DNA of 64,000 bases from Rhodococcus opacus (GTDB lineage Bacteria > Actinomycetota > Actinomycetes > Mycobacteriales > Mycobacteriaceae): contig NZ_JAAXPA010000008.1 of NCBI RefSeq assembly GCF_012396235.1, forward strand, positions 186,001 to 250,000. Reading direction: 5' to 3'. Positions 53,726 through 63,063 of this stretch are shown in pieces. The notes beneath the pieces were generated by a model. It was not told the DNA's origin. It was given only the letters and a program-made list of their open reading frames with translations, and did no database searches. The stretch's first letter is position 1, and each line of letters begins with the position of its first letter. A program made the translations under genes and the position numbers.

Positions 53726-55470
53726 TGACTGTCGATGCCGTGAACCGCGGACAGACCACCCTCTCCCCCACCGCCCGTGTCGAGGATGCCTTCCGGCGGA
53801 TCGCCGAGGTGGACCGTCCGGAAGTGTGGATCACCCTCCGGCCCGCCGAGGACGTGCACGCCGATGCCCTTGCCGTGCAGGCCCGTCTCGACGCCGGCGA
53901 AAACCTCCCCCTGGCCGGGAAGGTCGTGGCGGTCAAAGACAACATCGACGTCGCGGGACTGCCGACGTCGGCAGCGTGCCCCGAGTTCGCCTACCTCCCC
54001 GACGTCACCGCGAGCGCTGTGCGCCGCCTCGTCGAGCAGGGCGCTGTGGTGCTGGGGAAGACGAACCTCGACCAGTTCGCGACCGGGCTGGTCGGGACAC
54101 GCAGTCCGTACGGCGCCGTCCGGTGCTCGTGGGACCCCGACCGGGTGTCGGGCGGATCCAGCTCCGGTTCCGCCGTCGCCGTCGCCCTCGGCATCGCCGA
54201 CATCGGAATCGGCACCGACACAGCAGGTTCCGGGCGGGTCCCGGCCGCGTTCAACGGTCTCGTCGGCATCAAGGCGACGCTCGGCGTCATCCCCGCCGAC
54301 GGCGTCGTTCCCGCCTGCGTCGACTACGACTGCGTCACCGTCTTCGCCACCGAACTCGACACGGCCGTGACCGCCGCCCGCATCATGTCGGGCCCGGCGA
54401 GCGCGGACCCGCGAAGCCGCGCGTGGCCGTCCGACGTCCGCCTGGCGGCGCCCACGCAGCCGAGGGTCGCGATTCCCGCGGAACAGAATCTCGATCTGCT
54501 GACACCGGAGTACCGTGCGGCATTCGTTGCCACGGTGGGGTCGTTGGCGGACCGAGGTTTCTCCGTCGAGGCGATCGACATCTCCCCACTCCTCGACGCC
54601 GCCCGCCTGCTGTACGACGGCGCCGTCGTCGCCGAGCGGTACACCGCTGTCGGGAAATTCCTCGACACCGCGCCGGCGGGCGCCGATCCGGTGGTCACCG
54701 CCATCGTCGAGTCGGCGAGGAAGCCGGCGGGCCACGAGTTCGCCGCCGACCTCGACACGCTCACCCGCGTCAAGGCGCAGACGCGGGAACTGCTGGCCGG
54801 TTTCGACGGCCTCCTGCTGCCCACCACCACCGAACACCCGACCATCGCTGCCGTACAAGCCGATCCGATCGACATCAACCGGCGGATGGGCACGTACACG
54901 AACTTCTGCAACCTGCTCGACATGGCGGCCGTCGCGGTCCCGGGCGCCCCGACCGCCACCGGCGACCCGTTCGGTGTCATGTTCGTGGTGCCGGCGTTCG
55001 CCGACCAGGTGGCCGTGGACCTCGCGGCCCGTCTCGTCGGTGCACCGGCGCCCACCCTCGTCGCGGACGGTGTGGAACTGGCCGTGTTCGGAGCCCACCT
55101 GCGCGGACAGCCCCTGCATTTCCAGCTCGAGGACATCGGCGCACGGTTCGTGGACACCGTCACCACCACCGACGCCTACCGGCTCACCGCACTCGACACG
55201 ACGCCGCCCAAGCCCGGTCTCGTCCGTCGCGGCCCCGGCGCGGGAGCGGCGATCATCGGGGAACTGTTCCGGGTGTCACCCGCCGGGCTGGGCACCTTCC
55301 TCGCCGCACTGCCCGCCCCGATGGCGCTGACGAGCGTCGAATTGTCCGACGGCCGCGCCGTGGTCGGCTTCAGCTGCACCCACGACGCGGTCGACGGGGC
55401 CACGGACATCACCGAATTCGGCAGTTGGGTTGCCTACACCCGTGAGTACTTGTCAACCGCCCGCGGTTAA
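53725..55470 (+). CDS. atzF: Allophanate hydrolase
   Basis: A 581-residue amidase-signature enzyme converting allophanate to ammonia and CO2. The Ser-cisSer-Lys triad is visible: Lys in VVAVKDNIDVAG, and serines in VSGGSSSGSAVAVALG and GTDTAGSGRVPAAFNG. A C-terminal domain (about 470-581; LAVFGAHLRGQPLHFQLEDI) is the AtzF_C part present in full-length enzymes. It is translationally coupled to urea carboxylase. Its last codons lie inside a 44-bp palindromic repeat. Confidence 0.94.
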   Translation: MTVDAVNRGQTTLSPTARVEDAFRRIAEVDRPEVWITLRPAEDVHADALAVQARLDAGENLPLAGKVVAVKDNIDVAGLPTSAACPEFAYLPDVTASAVRRLVEQGAVVLGKTNLDQFATGLVGTRSPYGAVRCSWDPDRVSGGSSSGSAVAVALGIADIGIGTDTAGSGRVPAAFNGLVGIKATLGVIPADGVVPACVDYDCVTVFATELDTAVTAARIMSGPASADPRSRAWPSDVRLAAPTQPRVAIPAEQNLDLLTPEYRAAFVATVGSLADRGFSVEAIDISPLLDAARLLYDGAVVAERYTAVGKFLDTAPAGADPVVTAIVESARKPAGHEFAADLDTLTRVKAQTRELLAGFDGLLLPTTTEHPTIAAVQADPIDINRRMGTYTNFCNLLDMAAVAVPGAPTATGDPFGVMFVVPAFADQVAVDLAARLVGAPAPTLVADGVELAVFGAHLRGQPLHFQLEDIGARFVDTVTTTDAYRLTALDTTPPKPGLVRRGPGAGAAIIGELFRVSPAGLGTFLAALPAPMALTSVELSDGRAVVGFSCTHDAVDGATDITEFGSWVAYTREYLSTARG

Positions 55471-55483
55471 TAAGTACTCACGG
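55440..55483. repeat. 44-bp palindromic repeat, copy 1 (terminator between convergent genes)
   Basis: Arms CCGTGAGTACTT (55440-55451) and AAGTACTCACGG (55472-55483) pair perfectly, with an inner ACCGC/GCGGT helix. It differs at one base from copy 2 (60951-60994). It encodes the last codons and stop of allophanate hydrolase on one strand and of the quinone reductase (VSTY end) on the other. Confidence 0.8.
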
Positions 55484-56324
55484 CAAGGACGGTGGCGGCG
55501 CGAGTCGAGTTGCGGCCGATCAGCTTCTGCAGGTCGCCGTGCGCGGTGTCGAGGGCGCCGACGGCGACTCCCGCATCGGAGTCGGCGAGCATGCTCGCGA
55601 TCGGTGCGGGCAGTCCGGCGCCCTCGAGCACCGCGGCGTACTCGGCCTGCGGAAGGTCCTTGTACGACACCGGCTTTCCGAGGACGGACGAGATGACCTC
55701 CGCCAATTCGCTGTACGTCAGGCGCTCGTCGCCACCGAGCTCGTACACCTTGCCTGCCTGCCCGTCGGCGAGCAGGACCGCGGCGGCGGCCTCGGCGTAG
55801 TCCTTGCGGGCGGCCGCGGCGACGACACCCGTTCCGGCACTGCCGAACAGCGCACCGGTCTCCGCCGCGGCGGGAATGCTGCCGAGGTAGTTCTCCCAGT
55901 ACCAGCCGTTGCGGAGCAGCGCGAAGTCGATTCCGGACTGCGTCAGCCGGTCCTCCGTGGCGCGGTGTTCCACGGCCAGTCCGATCGGGCTCTTCTGTGC
56001 GTCGAGGACGCTGGTATAGGCGACGAAGCCGACGCCGGCGGTCTTCGCGGCGGCGATCACGTTGGTGTGCTGGGCGATCCGCTGCCCGATGTCGCTCCCC
56101 GAGACGAGCAGCAGCTTGTCGACGCCGGCGAGCGCCTTCTCCAGTGCGGCGCGATCGCCGTATTCCGCCTGCCGGATGGCGACGCCCTTGTCGGCGAGGT
56201 CCGCGGCCTTGGCGGGGGTTCGGACCACGGCGACGATGTCGCCGGCGGGTACGCCCTTGTCGAGCAGTGCCTCGACGACGAGTCGACCGAGGTGTCCGGT
56301 TGCTCCTGTGACGGCAATGGTCAT
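55467..56324 (-). CDS. NAD(P)H:quinone oxidoreductase, QorB/NmrA-like
   Basis: A 285-residue atypical SDR: N-terminal TGATGHLGRLVVEALL and an NADP-type VVRTPAKA, then LLLVSGSDIGQRIAQHTNVI, ALLRNGWYWENYLGSIPAA. This is the QorB (quinone reductase 2) branch. It is divergent from an HxlR regulator, the same arrangement as qor2-qorR in corynebacteria, where the regulator is redox-sensing. Its stop lies within the palindromic repeat. Confidence 0.88.
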   Translation of the reverse strand: MTIAVTGATGHLGRLVVEALLDKGVPAGDIVAVVRTPAKAADLADKGVAIRQAEYGDRAALEKALAGVDKLLLVSGSDIGQRIAQHTNVIAAAKTAGVGFVAYTSVLDAQKSPIGLAVEHRATEDRLTQSGIDFALLRNGWYWENYLGSIPAAAETGALFGSAGTGVVAAAARKDYAEAAAAVLLADGQAGKVYELGGDERLTYSELAEVISSVLGKPVSYKDLPQAEYAAVLEGAGLPAPIASMLADSDAGVAVGALDTAHGDLQKLIGRNSTRAATVLAVSTY

Positions 56325-56396
56325 GACGAACTCCTAGCGCGTAGTGGTGCGAGTTGACTATTCAAGCTCACTTTCCATCATGCACTAATTTTTCGT

Positions 56397-56422
56397 AAGT
56401 GCAAATGTTCTCGTAAGCACTT
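56397..56422. promoter_or_regulatory. Inverted repeat in the QorB/HxlR intergenic region
   Basis: AAGTGC (56397-56402) and GCACTT (56417-56422) form a dyad with centre spacing typical of HxlR operators, also visible as repeated CGTAAG units. It lies between the two divergent starts. Confidence 0.45.
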
Positions 56423-56447
56423 CCTGCATGTGGGGTAGACTGGACGT

Positions 56448-56858
56448 ATGTCCGAGCCCGCGCACCCAGCACAGGAAAGTGAAGACCGCACCCTCGAAGC
56501 CGACGTCTTCGCACGCGACTGCGCGTCGCGCGAAACGTTGCAGACCGTCACCGGCCGCTGGGGTGTGCTCGCGCTCGCGGCGCTGACCGAGGGCAGTTAC
56601 CGGTTCAGCGCGCTCCGCCGACGCGTCGACGGCGTCAGCGAGCGCATGCTGTCGCAGACATTGCAAGCCCTCGAACGAGACGGCCTCGTGGTCCGCGAAG
56701 TGCTCGAAGCCATTCCGCCGAAGGTCGAGTACAGCCTCACGCCGCTCGGCGCCGAGGTCGGCTCACGCCTCATCGGCCTGATCGAGCTCGTCGAAGCGCG
56801 CGTACCCGACGTCCGGGCAGCGCAGGAGAAATACGACGCCGCTCGCGGCGTCAGCTGA
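56448..56858 (+). CDS. HxlR-family (QorR-like) redox regulator
   Basis: A 136-residue winged-helix protein: CASRETLQTVTGRWGVLALA starts the HxlR domain, with RFSALRRRVDGVSERMLSQT as recognition helix and VEYSLTPLGAEV as wing. A single conserved cysteine (ARDCASRE) near residue 25 matches the redox-sensing cysteine of QorR. It most likely represses the divergent quinone reductase. Its last 8 bases overlap the convergent DUF5709 gene. Confidence 0.87.
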   Translation: MSEPAHPAQESEDRTLEADVFARDCASRETLQTVTGRWGVLALAALTEGSYRFSALRRRVDGVSERMLSQTLQALERDGLVVREVLEAIPPKVEYSLTPLGAEVGSRLIGLIELVEARVPDVRAAQEKYDAARGVS

Positions 56859-57291
56859 GTTCGTCGAAGTCGGTTTCCTCGTCGACGATGTGGACCGCGG
56901 CCTCCTCGGCCGACGCCGCTCCCCCGTCGATGCCGATGTCGGACGCCACGAGGTCCTTCTCCTCGTCCTCGCCCACACCCTCGTCCTCTGCGACGAGCCG
57001 GCCCGACCGCAGTCGTCCGACCTCGTTGTCGTCGAGAATCTCCGCGTTGTCGTCCTCCAGAGCCGGGTCCGGCTCCTCCTCCGCGAGCCGCTGATCAAGG
57101 GTCTCACCCTCGCGCTGCTCGGCGGCCGTCGTCCCGTACGCGTCGAGCCCGAGCGGCCTCTCCGGAGGCGAATAGCCCTCGTCGAGAACGTCGTCCACAC
57201 CTCTGTCGACCAACGTGTCCTCCGGCTGCAACTGGTCCTCTTCGTCGAGGCTGTACTCGCCCTCGGATCCTTCTGGCGTGCTGTCCGGCAT
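56851..57291 (-). CDS. DUF5709 acidic protein
   Basis: A 146-residue very acidic protein (for example LAEEEPDPALEDDNAEILDD). The pattern GEYSLDEEDQLQPEDTLVDR then GVDDVLDEGYSPPERP is that of DUF5709, common in mycobacteria and rhodococci; function unknown. ATG 57291 has GGGGAGG six bases before it, better placed than the ATG two codons upstream. Confidence 0.8.
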   Translation of the reverse strand: MPDSTPEGSEGEYSLDEEDQLQPEDTLVDRGVDDVLDEGYSPPERPLGLDAYGTTAAEQREGETLDQRLAEEEPDPALEDDNAEILDDNEVGRLRSGRLVAEDEGVGEDEEKDLVASDIGIDGGAASAEEAAVHIVDEETDFDELS

Positions 57292-57367
57292 GGTCATCCT
57301 CCCCACGATGCCATCGCAGCGGGCAGTTCGCCATCGGATCGCGGAAGCAACTCGGGGAGAAACGCGA

Positions 57368-57396
57368 AGGGCCCGCACAGAGACTGTGCGGGCCCT
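57368..57396. terminator. Terminator after lpd
   Basis: Perfect 13-bp stem AGGGCCCGCACAG/CTGTGCGGGCCCT with loop AGA, 14 bases beyond the lpd stop codon. Confidence 0.85.
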
Positions 57397-57409
57397 CTCG
57401 GTATTCGGG

Positions 57410-58810
57410 TCAGAAGTTGATCATGTGCCCGGCGAGACCGTGGATGGCCTCCTGCAGGGCTTCGCTGAGCGTCGGGTGCGTGTGCACGTTGCGAGCCAGC
57501 TCGTTGACCGTGAGGTCCCACTTCTGCGCGAGGGTCAGCTCGGGCAGCAGCTCGGAGACGTCCGGGCCGATCAGGTGCCCGCCGAGCAGTTCGCCGTACT
57601 TCTCGTCGGCGATCAGCTTGACGAAACCGGTCGGGTCACCGAGGCCGTGTGCCTTGCCGTTGGCGGTGAACGGGAACGTCGCGACCTTCACGTCGTAACC
57701 CTCGTCCTTGGCCTGCTGCTCGGTCAGGCCGAAGCTCGCGACCTGCGGCTGGCAGAACGTGGCCCGCGGCATCATCCGGTAGTCCTCGATCGGCAACGTC
57801 TCGACGCCGGCGATCGTCTCGGCGGCCACGACGCCCTGCGCCTCGGCGACGTGCGCCAGCTGCAGCTTCATCGTCACGTCACCGATGGCGTAGATGTGCG
57901 GCACCGACGTCTGCATCGTGTCGGTGATGCCGATCGCGCCGCGATCGAGCTGCACGCCGGTCTTCTCGAGGCCGAAGCCCTCGACGCGGGGCGCGAATCC
58001 GACCGACTGCATCACCTTGTCGACCACGACGGTCTCGATGTCGCCGGACTTGTTGTTCTTGATCGAGACGGTGACCTTGCTGCCGTCGTCGTCGATGCTC
58101 TGGACGGCGGCACCGGTCTTGATCGTGACGCCGAGCTTCTTGTACTGCTTCTCGATCTCCTTGGACACGTCCGCGTCCTCGTTGGGCAGCGCACGGTCGA
58201 GGAACTCGACGATCGTGACGTCCACTCCGTAGTTCTTCAGGACGTACCCGAACTCCATGCCGATCGCGCCGGCACCGACGATGAGGATCGACTCCGGGAG
58301 ATCGCGGGTGAGGATCTGCTCCTCGTAGGTGACCACGTTCTCGCTGAGCGAGGTGCCCGGCAGCAGCTTGGTGGTGGAACCGGTGGCGATGATGGCGTTG
58401 TCGAACGTCACCGTCTCCGTCCCGCCCTTGGACAGCTCGACCGAGATGGTGTTGGCGTCGGTGAACGACCCCTTGCCGTCGTACTCGGTGATCTTGTTCT
58501 TCTTCATCAAGAAGTGAACGCCCTTGACACGCCCGTCCGCGACCTTGCGGCTGCGGTCGTAGGCGGCGCCGAAATCGAAGGACGCCTCTCCCGAGATGCC
58601 GAACGTCTTGGCCTCTTTTGTGAAGAGATGCGCAAGTTCGGCATTGCGGAGAAGTGCCTTGGAGGGGATGCAGCCGACGTTCAGGCACACACCGCCCCAG
58701 TACTTCTGCTCGATGATGGCGGTGCTCAATCCCAGCTGTGCCGCGCGGATAGCAGCGACGTACCCACCGGGACCGGCTCCGAGGACAACGACGTCATAGT
58801 GTGAGGTCAC
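57410..58810 (-). CDS. lpd: Dihydrolipoamide dehydrogenase (E3)
   Basis: A 466-residue flavoenzyme reoxidising lipoamide in pyruvate and 2-oxoglutarate dehydrogenase complexes; in mycobacteria also in peroxynitrite defence. FAD motif [20 protein letters not shown], redox disulfide [16 protein letters not shown] motif [17 protein letters not shown] and C-terminal catalytic [13 protein letters not shown] are all intact. Full-length. Position relative to ramB and aceA follows Rv0462. Confidence 0.97.
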   Translation of the reverse strand: MTSHYDVVVLGAGPGGYVAAIRAAQLGLSTAIIEQKYWGGVCLNVGCIPSKALLRNAELAHLFTKEAKTFGISGEASFDFGAAYDRSRKVADGRVKGVHFLMKKNKITEYDGKGSFTDANTISVELSKGGTETVTFDNAIIATGSTTKLLPGTSLSENVVTYEEQILTRDLPESILIVGAGAIGMEFGYVLKNYGVDVTIVEFLDRALPNEDADVSKEIEKQYKKLGVTIKTGAAVQSIDDDGSKVTVSIKNNKSGDIETVVVDKVMQSVGFAPRVEGFGLEKTGVQLDRGAIGITDTMQTSVPHIYAIGDVTMKLQLAHVAEAQGVVAAETIAGVETLPIEDYRMMPRATFCQPQVASFGLTEQQAKDEGYDVKVATFPFTANGKAHGLGDPTGFVKLIADEKYGELLGGHLIGPDVSELLPELTLAQKWDLTVNELARNVHTHPTLSEALQEAIHGLAGHMINF

Positions 58811-58934
58811 GGTTGTTCAGGGTAGTCCCGTCCGGAATCGCTGTCTCCACGCGGTCGTATTACCCGCGAGTAGCCTCATCCGTCACACCTTTGCCGCCGC
58901 GACCAGGCACGACACCGCCTGCAAGAATGGCGCC

Positions 58935-60956
58935 ATGACGGATCCCTTCCTCTGGCTCGAAGATGTCACCGCGGAACGGTCACTCGACTGGGTGCGCGAG
59001 CGCAACGCCCGCACGCTCGCCGAGTACACCGAGAACGCCGAGTTCTCTGCGCTCGAGAGCCGGATCCTGGACGTGCTCGACACGGACGACCGGATCCCCT
59101 ACGCCGGCATGCGCGGCGAGTACCTGTACAACTTCTGGCGCGACGGCGACCACAAACGCGGCATCTGGCGGCGCACCACGCTCGAGCAGTACCGCACGGA
59201 GAACCCCGAGTGGGACGTCCTGCTCGACGTCGACGCCCTGGCGGAACGGGAAGACGAGAACTGGGTGTGGGCCGGGGCCAGCGTGCTGCGACCCGAGCAG
59301 TCACGCGCCCTGCTGTCGTTCTCGCGTGGTGGCGCCGACGCGTCCGTGGTGCGCGAATTCGACATCGAGAAGCGCGAATTCGTCGGCGGTGACCACGCAT
59401 TCGACGTCCCCGAGGCGAAGACCAGCATCAGCTGGATCGACACGGACACCGTGTACGTCGGGACCGACTTCGGCGAAGGCTCGATGACCGACTCCGGCTA
59501 CCCGAGAATCGCGAAACGCTGGCATCGCGGCACCCCGCTCACCGAGGCGGTCACCGTCTTCGAGGGTGAGACCACTGACGTGTCCGTCGGCGCCTCGTAC
59601 GACGACACCCCCGGATACGAGCGGCACTTCGTCGGCCGGTCCATGGACTTCTACAATTCCGAGCGCTACCAGCTGCTCCCGGACGGGTCGAAGGTCCGGA
59701 TCGACACCCCCGACGACGCGGGCTCGTCCGTGTACCGCGACTGGTTGACCATCCGTCCGCGCACCGACTGGGACGTGGACGGCACCGTCTACCCGGCCGG
59801 GTCGCTGCTCGCCGCGAACTACGCGGACTTCCTCGCCGGGTCACGCGAGCTGACGCCACTGTTCACCCCGGACGAGCACACGTCCCTCGAGCAGGGAACG
59901 TGGACCCGGAACCACCTTCTCCTCGTGCGACTGTCGGATGTGCAGACCAAGCTGTCGGTGCTCACGCCGAACGACACCGGGTGGGAGGAGAAGCCTCTCG
60001 ACGGTGTACCGGAACTCACGGCGAGCGGGATCATCAGCACCGATCCCCGCACCAGCGACAGCTTCTTCGTCAACTCCAGCGGATTCACGACGCCGGCGAC
60101 GCTGCTGTACGGCACGGTCGGTGGACCGCTCGAACCCGTCAAGCAGGCGCCGTCGTTCTTCGACGCAGACGGCATGTCCGTGGCGCAGCACTTCGCGGTG
60201 TCCGACGACGGAACCGAGATCCCCTACTTCGTGGTGCGCCGCGACGACGTCACCGGCCCCTGCCCCACCATGCTGTACGGATACGGCGGCTTCGAGAACT
60301 CGATGGTCCCGGGATACAGCGGTTCGGTCGGGTTCGCGTGGCTCGAACGCGGCGGCGCGTACGTGGTGGCGAACATCCGCGGCGGCGGCGAGTACGGCCC
60401 GTCGTGGCACACCCAGGCGGTGCGGGAGGGTCGCCACAAGGCGTTCGAGGACTTCGCCGCGGTCGCTCGCGACCTGGTGGCCCGCGGCATCACGACGTCG
60501 AAGCAGCTCGGGATCCAGGGCGGCAGCAACGGCGGACTCCTCATGGGCGTCATGCTCACCCGCTACCCGGAACTGTTCGGGGCGATCGTGTGCCAGGTTC
60601 CGCTCCTCGACATGAAGCGGTACCACCTGCTGCTCGCCGGGGCGTCGTGGATGGCCGAGTACGGCGATCCGGACAACCCGGACGACTGGAAGTTCATCAG
60701 CGAGTACTCGCCGTATCAGAACACCGACGCGACCGCGGACTACCCGCCGATCCTCGTCACCACGTCCACCCGCGACGACCGCGTCCACCCCGGCCACGCC
60801 CGCAAGATGACGGCACTGCTCGAGAAGCAGGGCCACGAGGTCTGGTACTACGAGAACATCGAGGGCGGGCACGGCGGGGCCGCGGACAACGCGCAGGCCG
60901 CATTCAAATCGGCGCTCACGTTCACGTTCCTGTGGGAGATGCTCACCCGCCCGTGA
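58935..60956 (+). CDS. Prolyl oligopeptidase family serine peptidase (S9A)
   Basis: A 673-residue cytoplasmic peptidase. N-terminal beta-propeller begins DPFLWLEDVTAERSLDWVRE. The catalytic domain has GYGGFENSMVPGYSGSVGFA, the nucleophile in GGSNGG, the acid in TSTRDDRVHPGHA and the histidine in IEGGHGGAADN. It matches Rv0457c in sequence style and neighbourhood. The stop codon lies inside the second copy of the palindromic repeat. Confidence 0.92.
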   Translation: MTDPFLWLEDVTAERSLDWVRERNARTLAEYTENAEFSALESRILDVLDTDDRIPYAGMRGEYLYNFWRDGDHKRGIWRRTTLEQYRTENPEWDVLLDVDALAEREDENWVWAGASVLRPEQSRALLSFSRGGADASVVREFDIEKREFVGGDHAFDVPEAKTSISWIDTDTVYVGTDFGEGSMTDSGYPRIAKRWHRGTPLTEAVTVFEGETTDVSVGASYDDTPGYERHFVGRSMDFYNSERYQLLPDGSKVRIDTPDDAGSSVYRDWLTIRPRTDWDVDGTVYPAGSLLAANYADFLAGSRELTPLFTPDEHTSLEQGTWTRNHLLLVRLSDVQTKLSVLTPNDTGWEEKPLDGVPELTASGIISTDPRTSDSFFVNSSGFTTPATLLYGTVGGPLEPVKQAPSFFDADGMSVAQHFAVSDDGTEIPYFVVRRDDVTGPCPTMLYGYGGFENSMVPGYSGSVGFAWLERGGAYVVANIRGGGEYGPSWHTQAVREGRHKAFEDFAAVARDLVARGITTSKQLGIQGGSNGGLLMGVMLTRYPELFGAIVCQVPLLDMKRYHLLLAGASWMAEYGDPDNPDDWKFISEYSPYQNTDATADYPPILVTTSTRDDRVHPGHARKMTALLEKQGHEVWYYENIEGGHGGAADNAQAAFKSALTFTFLWEMLTRP

Positions 60957-60994
60957 GTACTTATCAACCGCCCGCGGTTAATAAGTACTCACGG
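60951..60994. repeat. 44-bp palindromic repeat, copy 2 (terminator between convergent genes)
   Basis: Same element as 55440-55483 with one base changed (A instead of G at the 13th position). It ends the S9 peptidase reading frame and stands two bases from the end of the convergent hydrolase (60996). The two copies are the only ones noticed in the window. Confidence 0.8.
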
Positions 60995-60995
60995 G

Positions 60996-61829
60996 TCAGG
61001 TGTGGTCGTGGATCCACTCGACGATCCGGTCGACGGTGCCGGCTGGGTCGCGGATCCACCCGTTGTGGCCCAGCGGCTGCGGCTGGTGCCACAGCGTGAC
61101 ATCGGCGTTCGGGAGCTTCGCGAGGAGGTTCTTCGCCGAGGATTCCGGCGCCAGATCGTCACCCTCGACGGTCACCGACAGCACCGGCAGTTTCAGCCGG
61201 GCGATGCGTTCCTCGTAGTCGATGTCGGCGCCGTCGGGTTCGATCCTGCCGGTGCGGGCGAATCGCGACCAATCGGTGATCAGCGCCTTCGACTGCCGCC
61301 CGAACCCTCCGATGTCGAGTTTGTCGCCGGGCCAGAACCCCGCCAGGTTGGCCGTCATCGACATCGCCGCGGCGCCGACCAGCATCCGCGGGGCATGGAT
61401 GCCGGGGAACCCCCGGTGATACGGCGACCCGGACGCGACGAGCACGATCCCGCCGAGCCGGCCGCGGATCCGGGCCGCGTACATCACACCGAGCTGACCC
61501 CCCATGCTGTGTCCGAGCAGGAAGGGCGTGGCGGCGGGAAATCGCTCCCGCACCACTTCGAAGATTGCGGGAAAGTCGAGGGCCACCAGTTCGTGGTAGC
61601 CGTACGTGCTGGCGCTGCTCGGGCGGGGACGACTGTCGCCTTGGCCGCGGAGCTCGCCGATTGCCGCGTTGAACCCCCGGGACACGAGTTCCTCGGCGAA
61701 GGGTTCGTAGTAGCCGGCGGGAATTCCCAGGCCGGGAAACACGACGATGACGGGGGCCTCGTCCGGGCCGGGAAACAGGCGAACCGGAGTGGTGGTTCCG
61801 TCGGGCATCTGGATCGGTACTGTCTCCAC
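60996..61829 (-). CDS. Alpha/beta hydrolase
   Basis: A 277-residue soluble serine hydrolase. VVFPGLGIPAGYYEPFAEEL is the oxyanion region, GHSMGGQLG the nucleophile elbow, VTVEGDDLAPESS holds the acid, and QPLGHNGWIRDP the histidine. Resembles lysophospholipase/esterase-like proteins. The substrate is unknown. Downstream of the mycolyltransferase in the same direction but behind a strong hairpin. Confidence 0.85.
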   Translation of the reverse strand: METVPIQMPDGTTTPVRLFPGPDEAPVIVVFPGLGIPAGYYEPFAEELVSRGFNAAIGELRGQGDSRPRPSSASTYGYHELVALDFPAIFEVVRERFPAATPFLLGHSMGGQLGVMYAARIRGRLGGIVLVASGSPYHRGFPGIHAPRMLVGAAAMSMTANLAGFWPGDKLDIGGFGRQSKALITDWSRFARTGRIEPDGADIDYEERIARLKLPVLSVTVEGDDLAPESSAKNLLAKLPNADVTLWHQPQPLGHNGWIRDPAGTVDRIVEWIHDHT

Positions 61830-61848
61830 CTCGTCAGACTAGACGGCT

Positions 61849-61881
61849 CGACCCCCGCAGATCCGGGATCTGCGGGGGTCG
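61849..61881. terminator. Terminator after the mycolyltransferase
   Basis: Perfect 16-bp stem, CGACCCCCGCAGATCC (61849-61864) with its complement at 61866-61881, one-base loop. 22 bases beyond the mycolyltransferase stop. Confidence 0.85.
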
Positions 61882-61902
61882 AGTCTCATCCGAGACCGGT
61901 GA

Positions 61903-62946
61903 TTACAGGCCGATCGACGCAGCGAGCATCGGCCACGACTTGTGCAGGTCTTCCTGCCAGTACGACCACGAATGCGTGCCGACGGGCCGGAAGTCGAACG
62001 TTGCGGGAATCTGCAGTTCGTTCAGTTTGTCCGCGAGCGCGTGGGTGCACTGGTTGGTGGCCGCCTCGATGGCGCCGCCGAGGAGGATCTGGTTGGCGAG
62101 CGTTCCGACGTCGCCGTTGATCCCCGGCCCGTTCAGCTGGTCGCCGGGCCCGGGCAGTCCGGATCCGTTGCTGACGTAGATGTCGAGTCCGCGCAGCTTC
62201 TCCGCGTTGATGTACGGGTCGTTGGCCGTCCAGCCGGGGCCGTCTTCCGGTCCCCACATGTTGGAGGTGTCGCCGCCGCCGCGGCCCTCGACGACCAGCC
62301 GCACGTACGTGCGGCCGGGGTCCGTGCTGGTCATCGCGCAGCCGCTGTAGGCGCCGACGCTCTCGTACAGGCCGGGAGCCGACTGCGCCAGGCTCAGCAC
62401 GGAACTACCCGCCATCGAGATGCCGGCGATCGAGTTGACGCCGTTGGTGCCGAGCGCGGAATCGACGATCGGCGGAAGTTCCTGCGTGAGGAACGTCGTC
62501 CACTTGTTGTTGCCCAGTTCCGGGTCGGTCTGCTCCCAGTCCGTGTAGTAACTGAACGCGCCCTCCATGGGCGTGACCACGTTGACGTTCTTGTCGGCGA
62601 AGAAGTCGACGACATCGGTCCTGGCCTGCCACGTGGCGGAGTCCTCGCCGCCGCCCGCCCCGTTGAGCAGGTACAGCGTGGGCCTCGGTGCGCTCGTGTC
62701 CGCGGGAGTGATGACCCGCAGTGGAATCTCCCGGTCCATGGAGGCCGAGTACACCTGCATGGTCAACTGCCGGTCGTCGATCTCGTCGGTGCTCACCAGG
62801 TGGGAGCCACCGGCCGCGACACTGGCGTCTCCGGTCGGATCGGCGGAAGCGGACGCCTGGACTCCGAGGCACGGAATCGCCGCCGTCAGGGCGACCGCGA
62901 GCGCGAGCCGCACCCCGTACCTACCCGCTGCAGTGCGGTTGACCAT
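61903..62946 (-). CDS. Mycolyltransferase (antigen 85/Cmt-like esterase)
   Basis: A 347-residue exported enzyme that transfers mycolic acids between trehalose monomycolate and arabinogalactan, trehalose or proteins. Signal peptide at residues 1-36 (GVRLALAVALTAAIPCLGVQ, cleavage near ASA-DP). Family features: LYLLNGAGGGEDSATWQART, WTTFLTQELPPIVDSALGTN, nucleophile elbow GISMAGSS, and THSWSYWQEDLH with the histidine. ATG 62946 begins the signal peptide. Upstream on the same strand are a hairpin and one or two very small peptide genes, which could be substrates. Confidence 0.92.
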   Translation of the reverse strand: MVNRTAAGRYGVRLALAVALTAAIPCLGVQASASADPTGDASVAAGGSHLVSTDEIDDRQLTMQVYSASMDREIPLRVITPADTSAPRPTLYLLNGAGGGEDSATWQARTDVVDFFADKNVNVVTPMEGAFSYYTDWEQTDPELGNNKWTTFLTQELPPIVDSALGTNGVNSIAGISMAGSSVLSLAQSAPGLYESVGAYSGCAMTSTDPGRTYVRLVVEGRGGGDTSNMWGPEDGPGWTANDPYINAEKLRGLDIYVSNGSGLPGPGDQLNGPGINGDVGTLANQILLGGAIEAATNQCTHALADKLNELQIPATFDFRPVGTHSWSYWQEDLHKSWPMLAASIGL

Positions 62947-62990
62947 CGTTCTCCTTCGCTGCGACGTCACCTGCCCGACTCCGAAGAGGC

Positions 62991-63032
62991 GAGAGCTGGA
63001 GCCCACATGATGTCATGTGGACTCCAGCTCTC
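62991..63032. terminator. Strong hairpin between the 24-aa peptide gene and the mycolyltransferase
   Basis: GAGAGCTGGAG (62991-63001) pairs with CTCCAGCTCTC (63022-63032), and CCACATGA/TCATGTGG continue the stem after one mismatch; loop TG. A 19-bp helix placed 31 bases past the small ORF stop (63064), so it terminates or attenuates that transcript. Confidence 0.8.
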
Positions 63033-63063
63033 GTCGAGAAGTGGGGTCGAAACGGGGGTTTCC

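Noticed and set aside
52009..55470. A 1153-codon open frame overlapping urea carboxylase and allophanate hydrolase
   Set aside because: It is an arginine-rich shadow frame typical of GC-rich DNA; the overlapped frames carry complete, recognisable enzymes with motifs.
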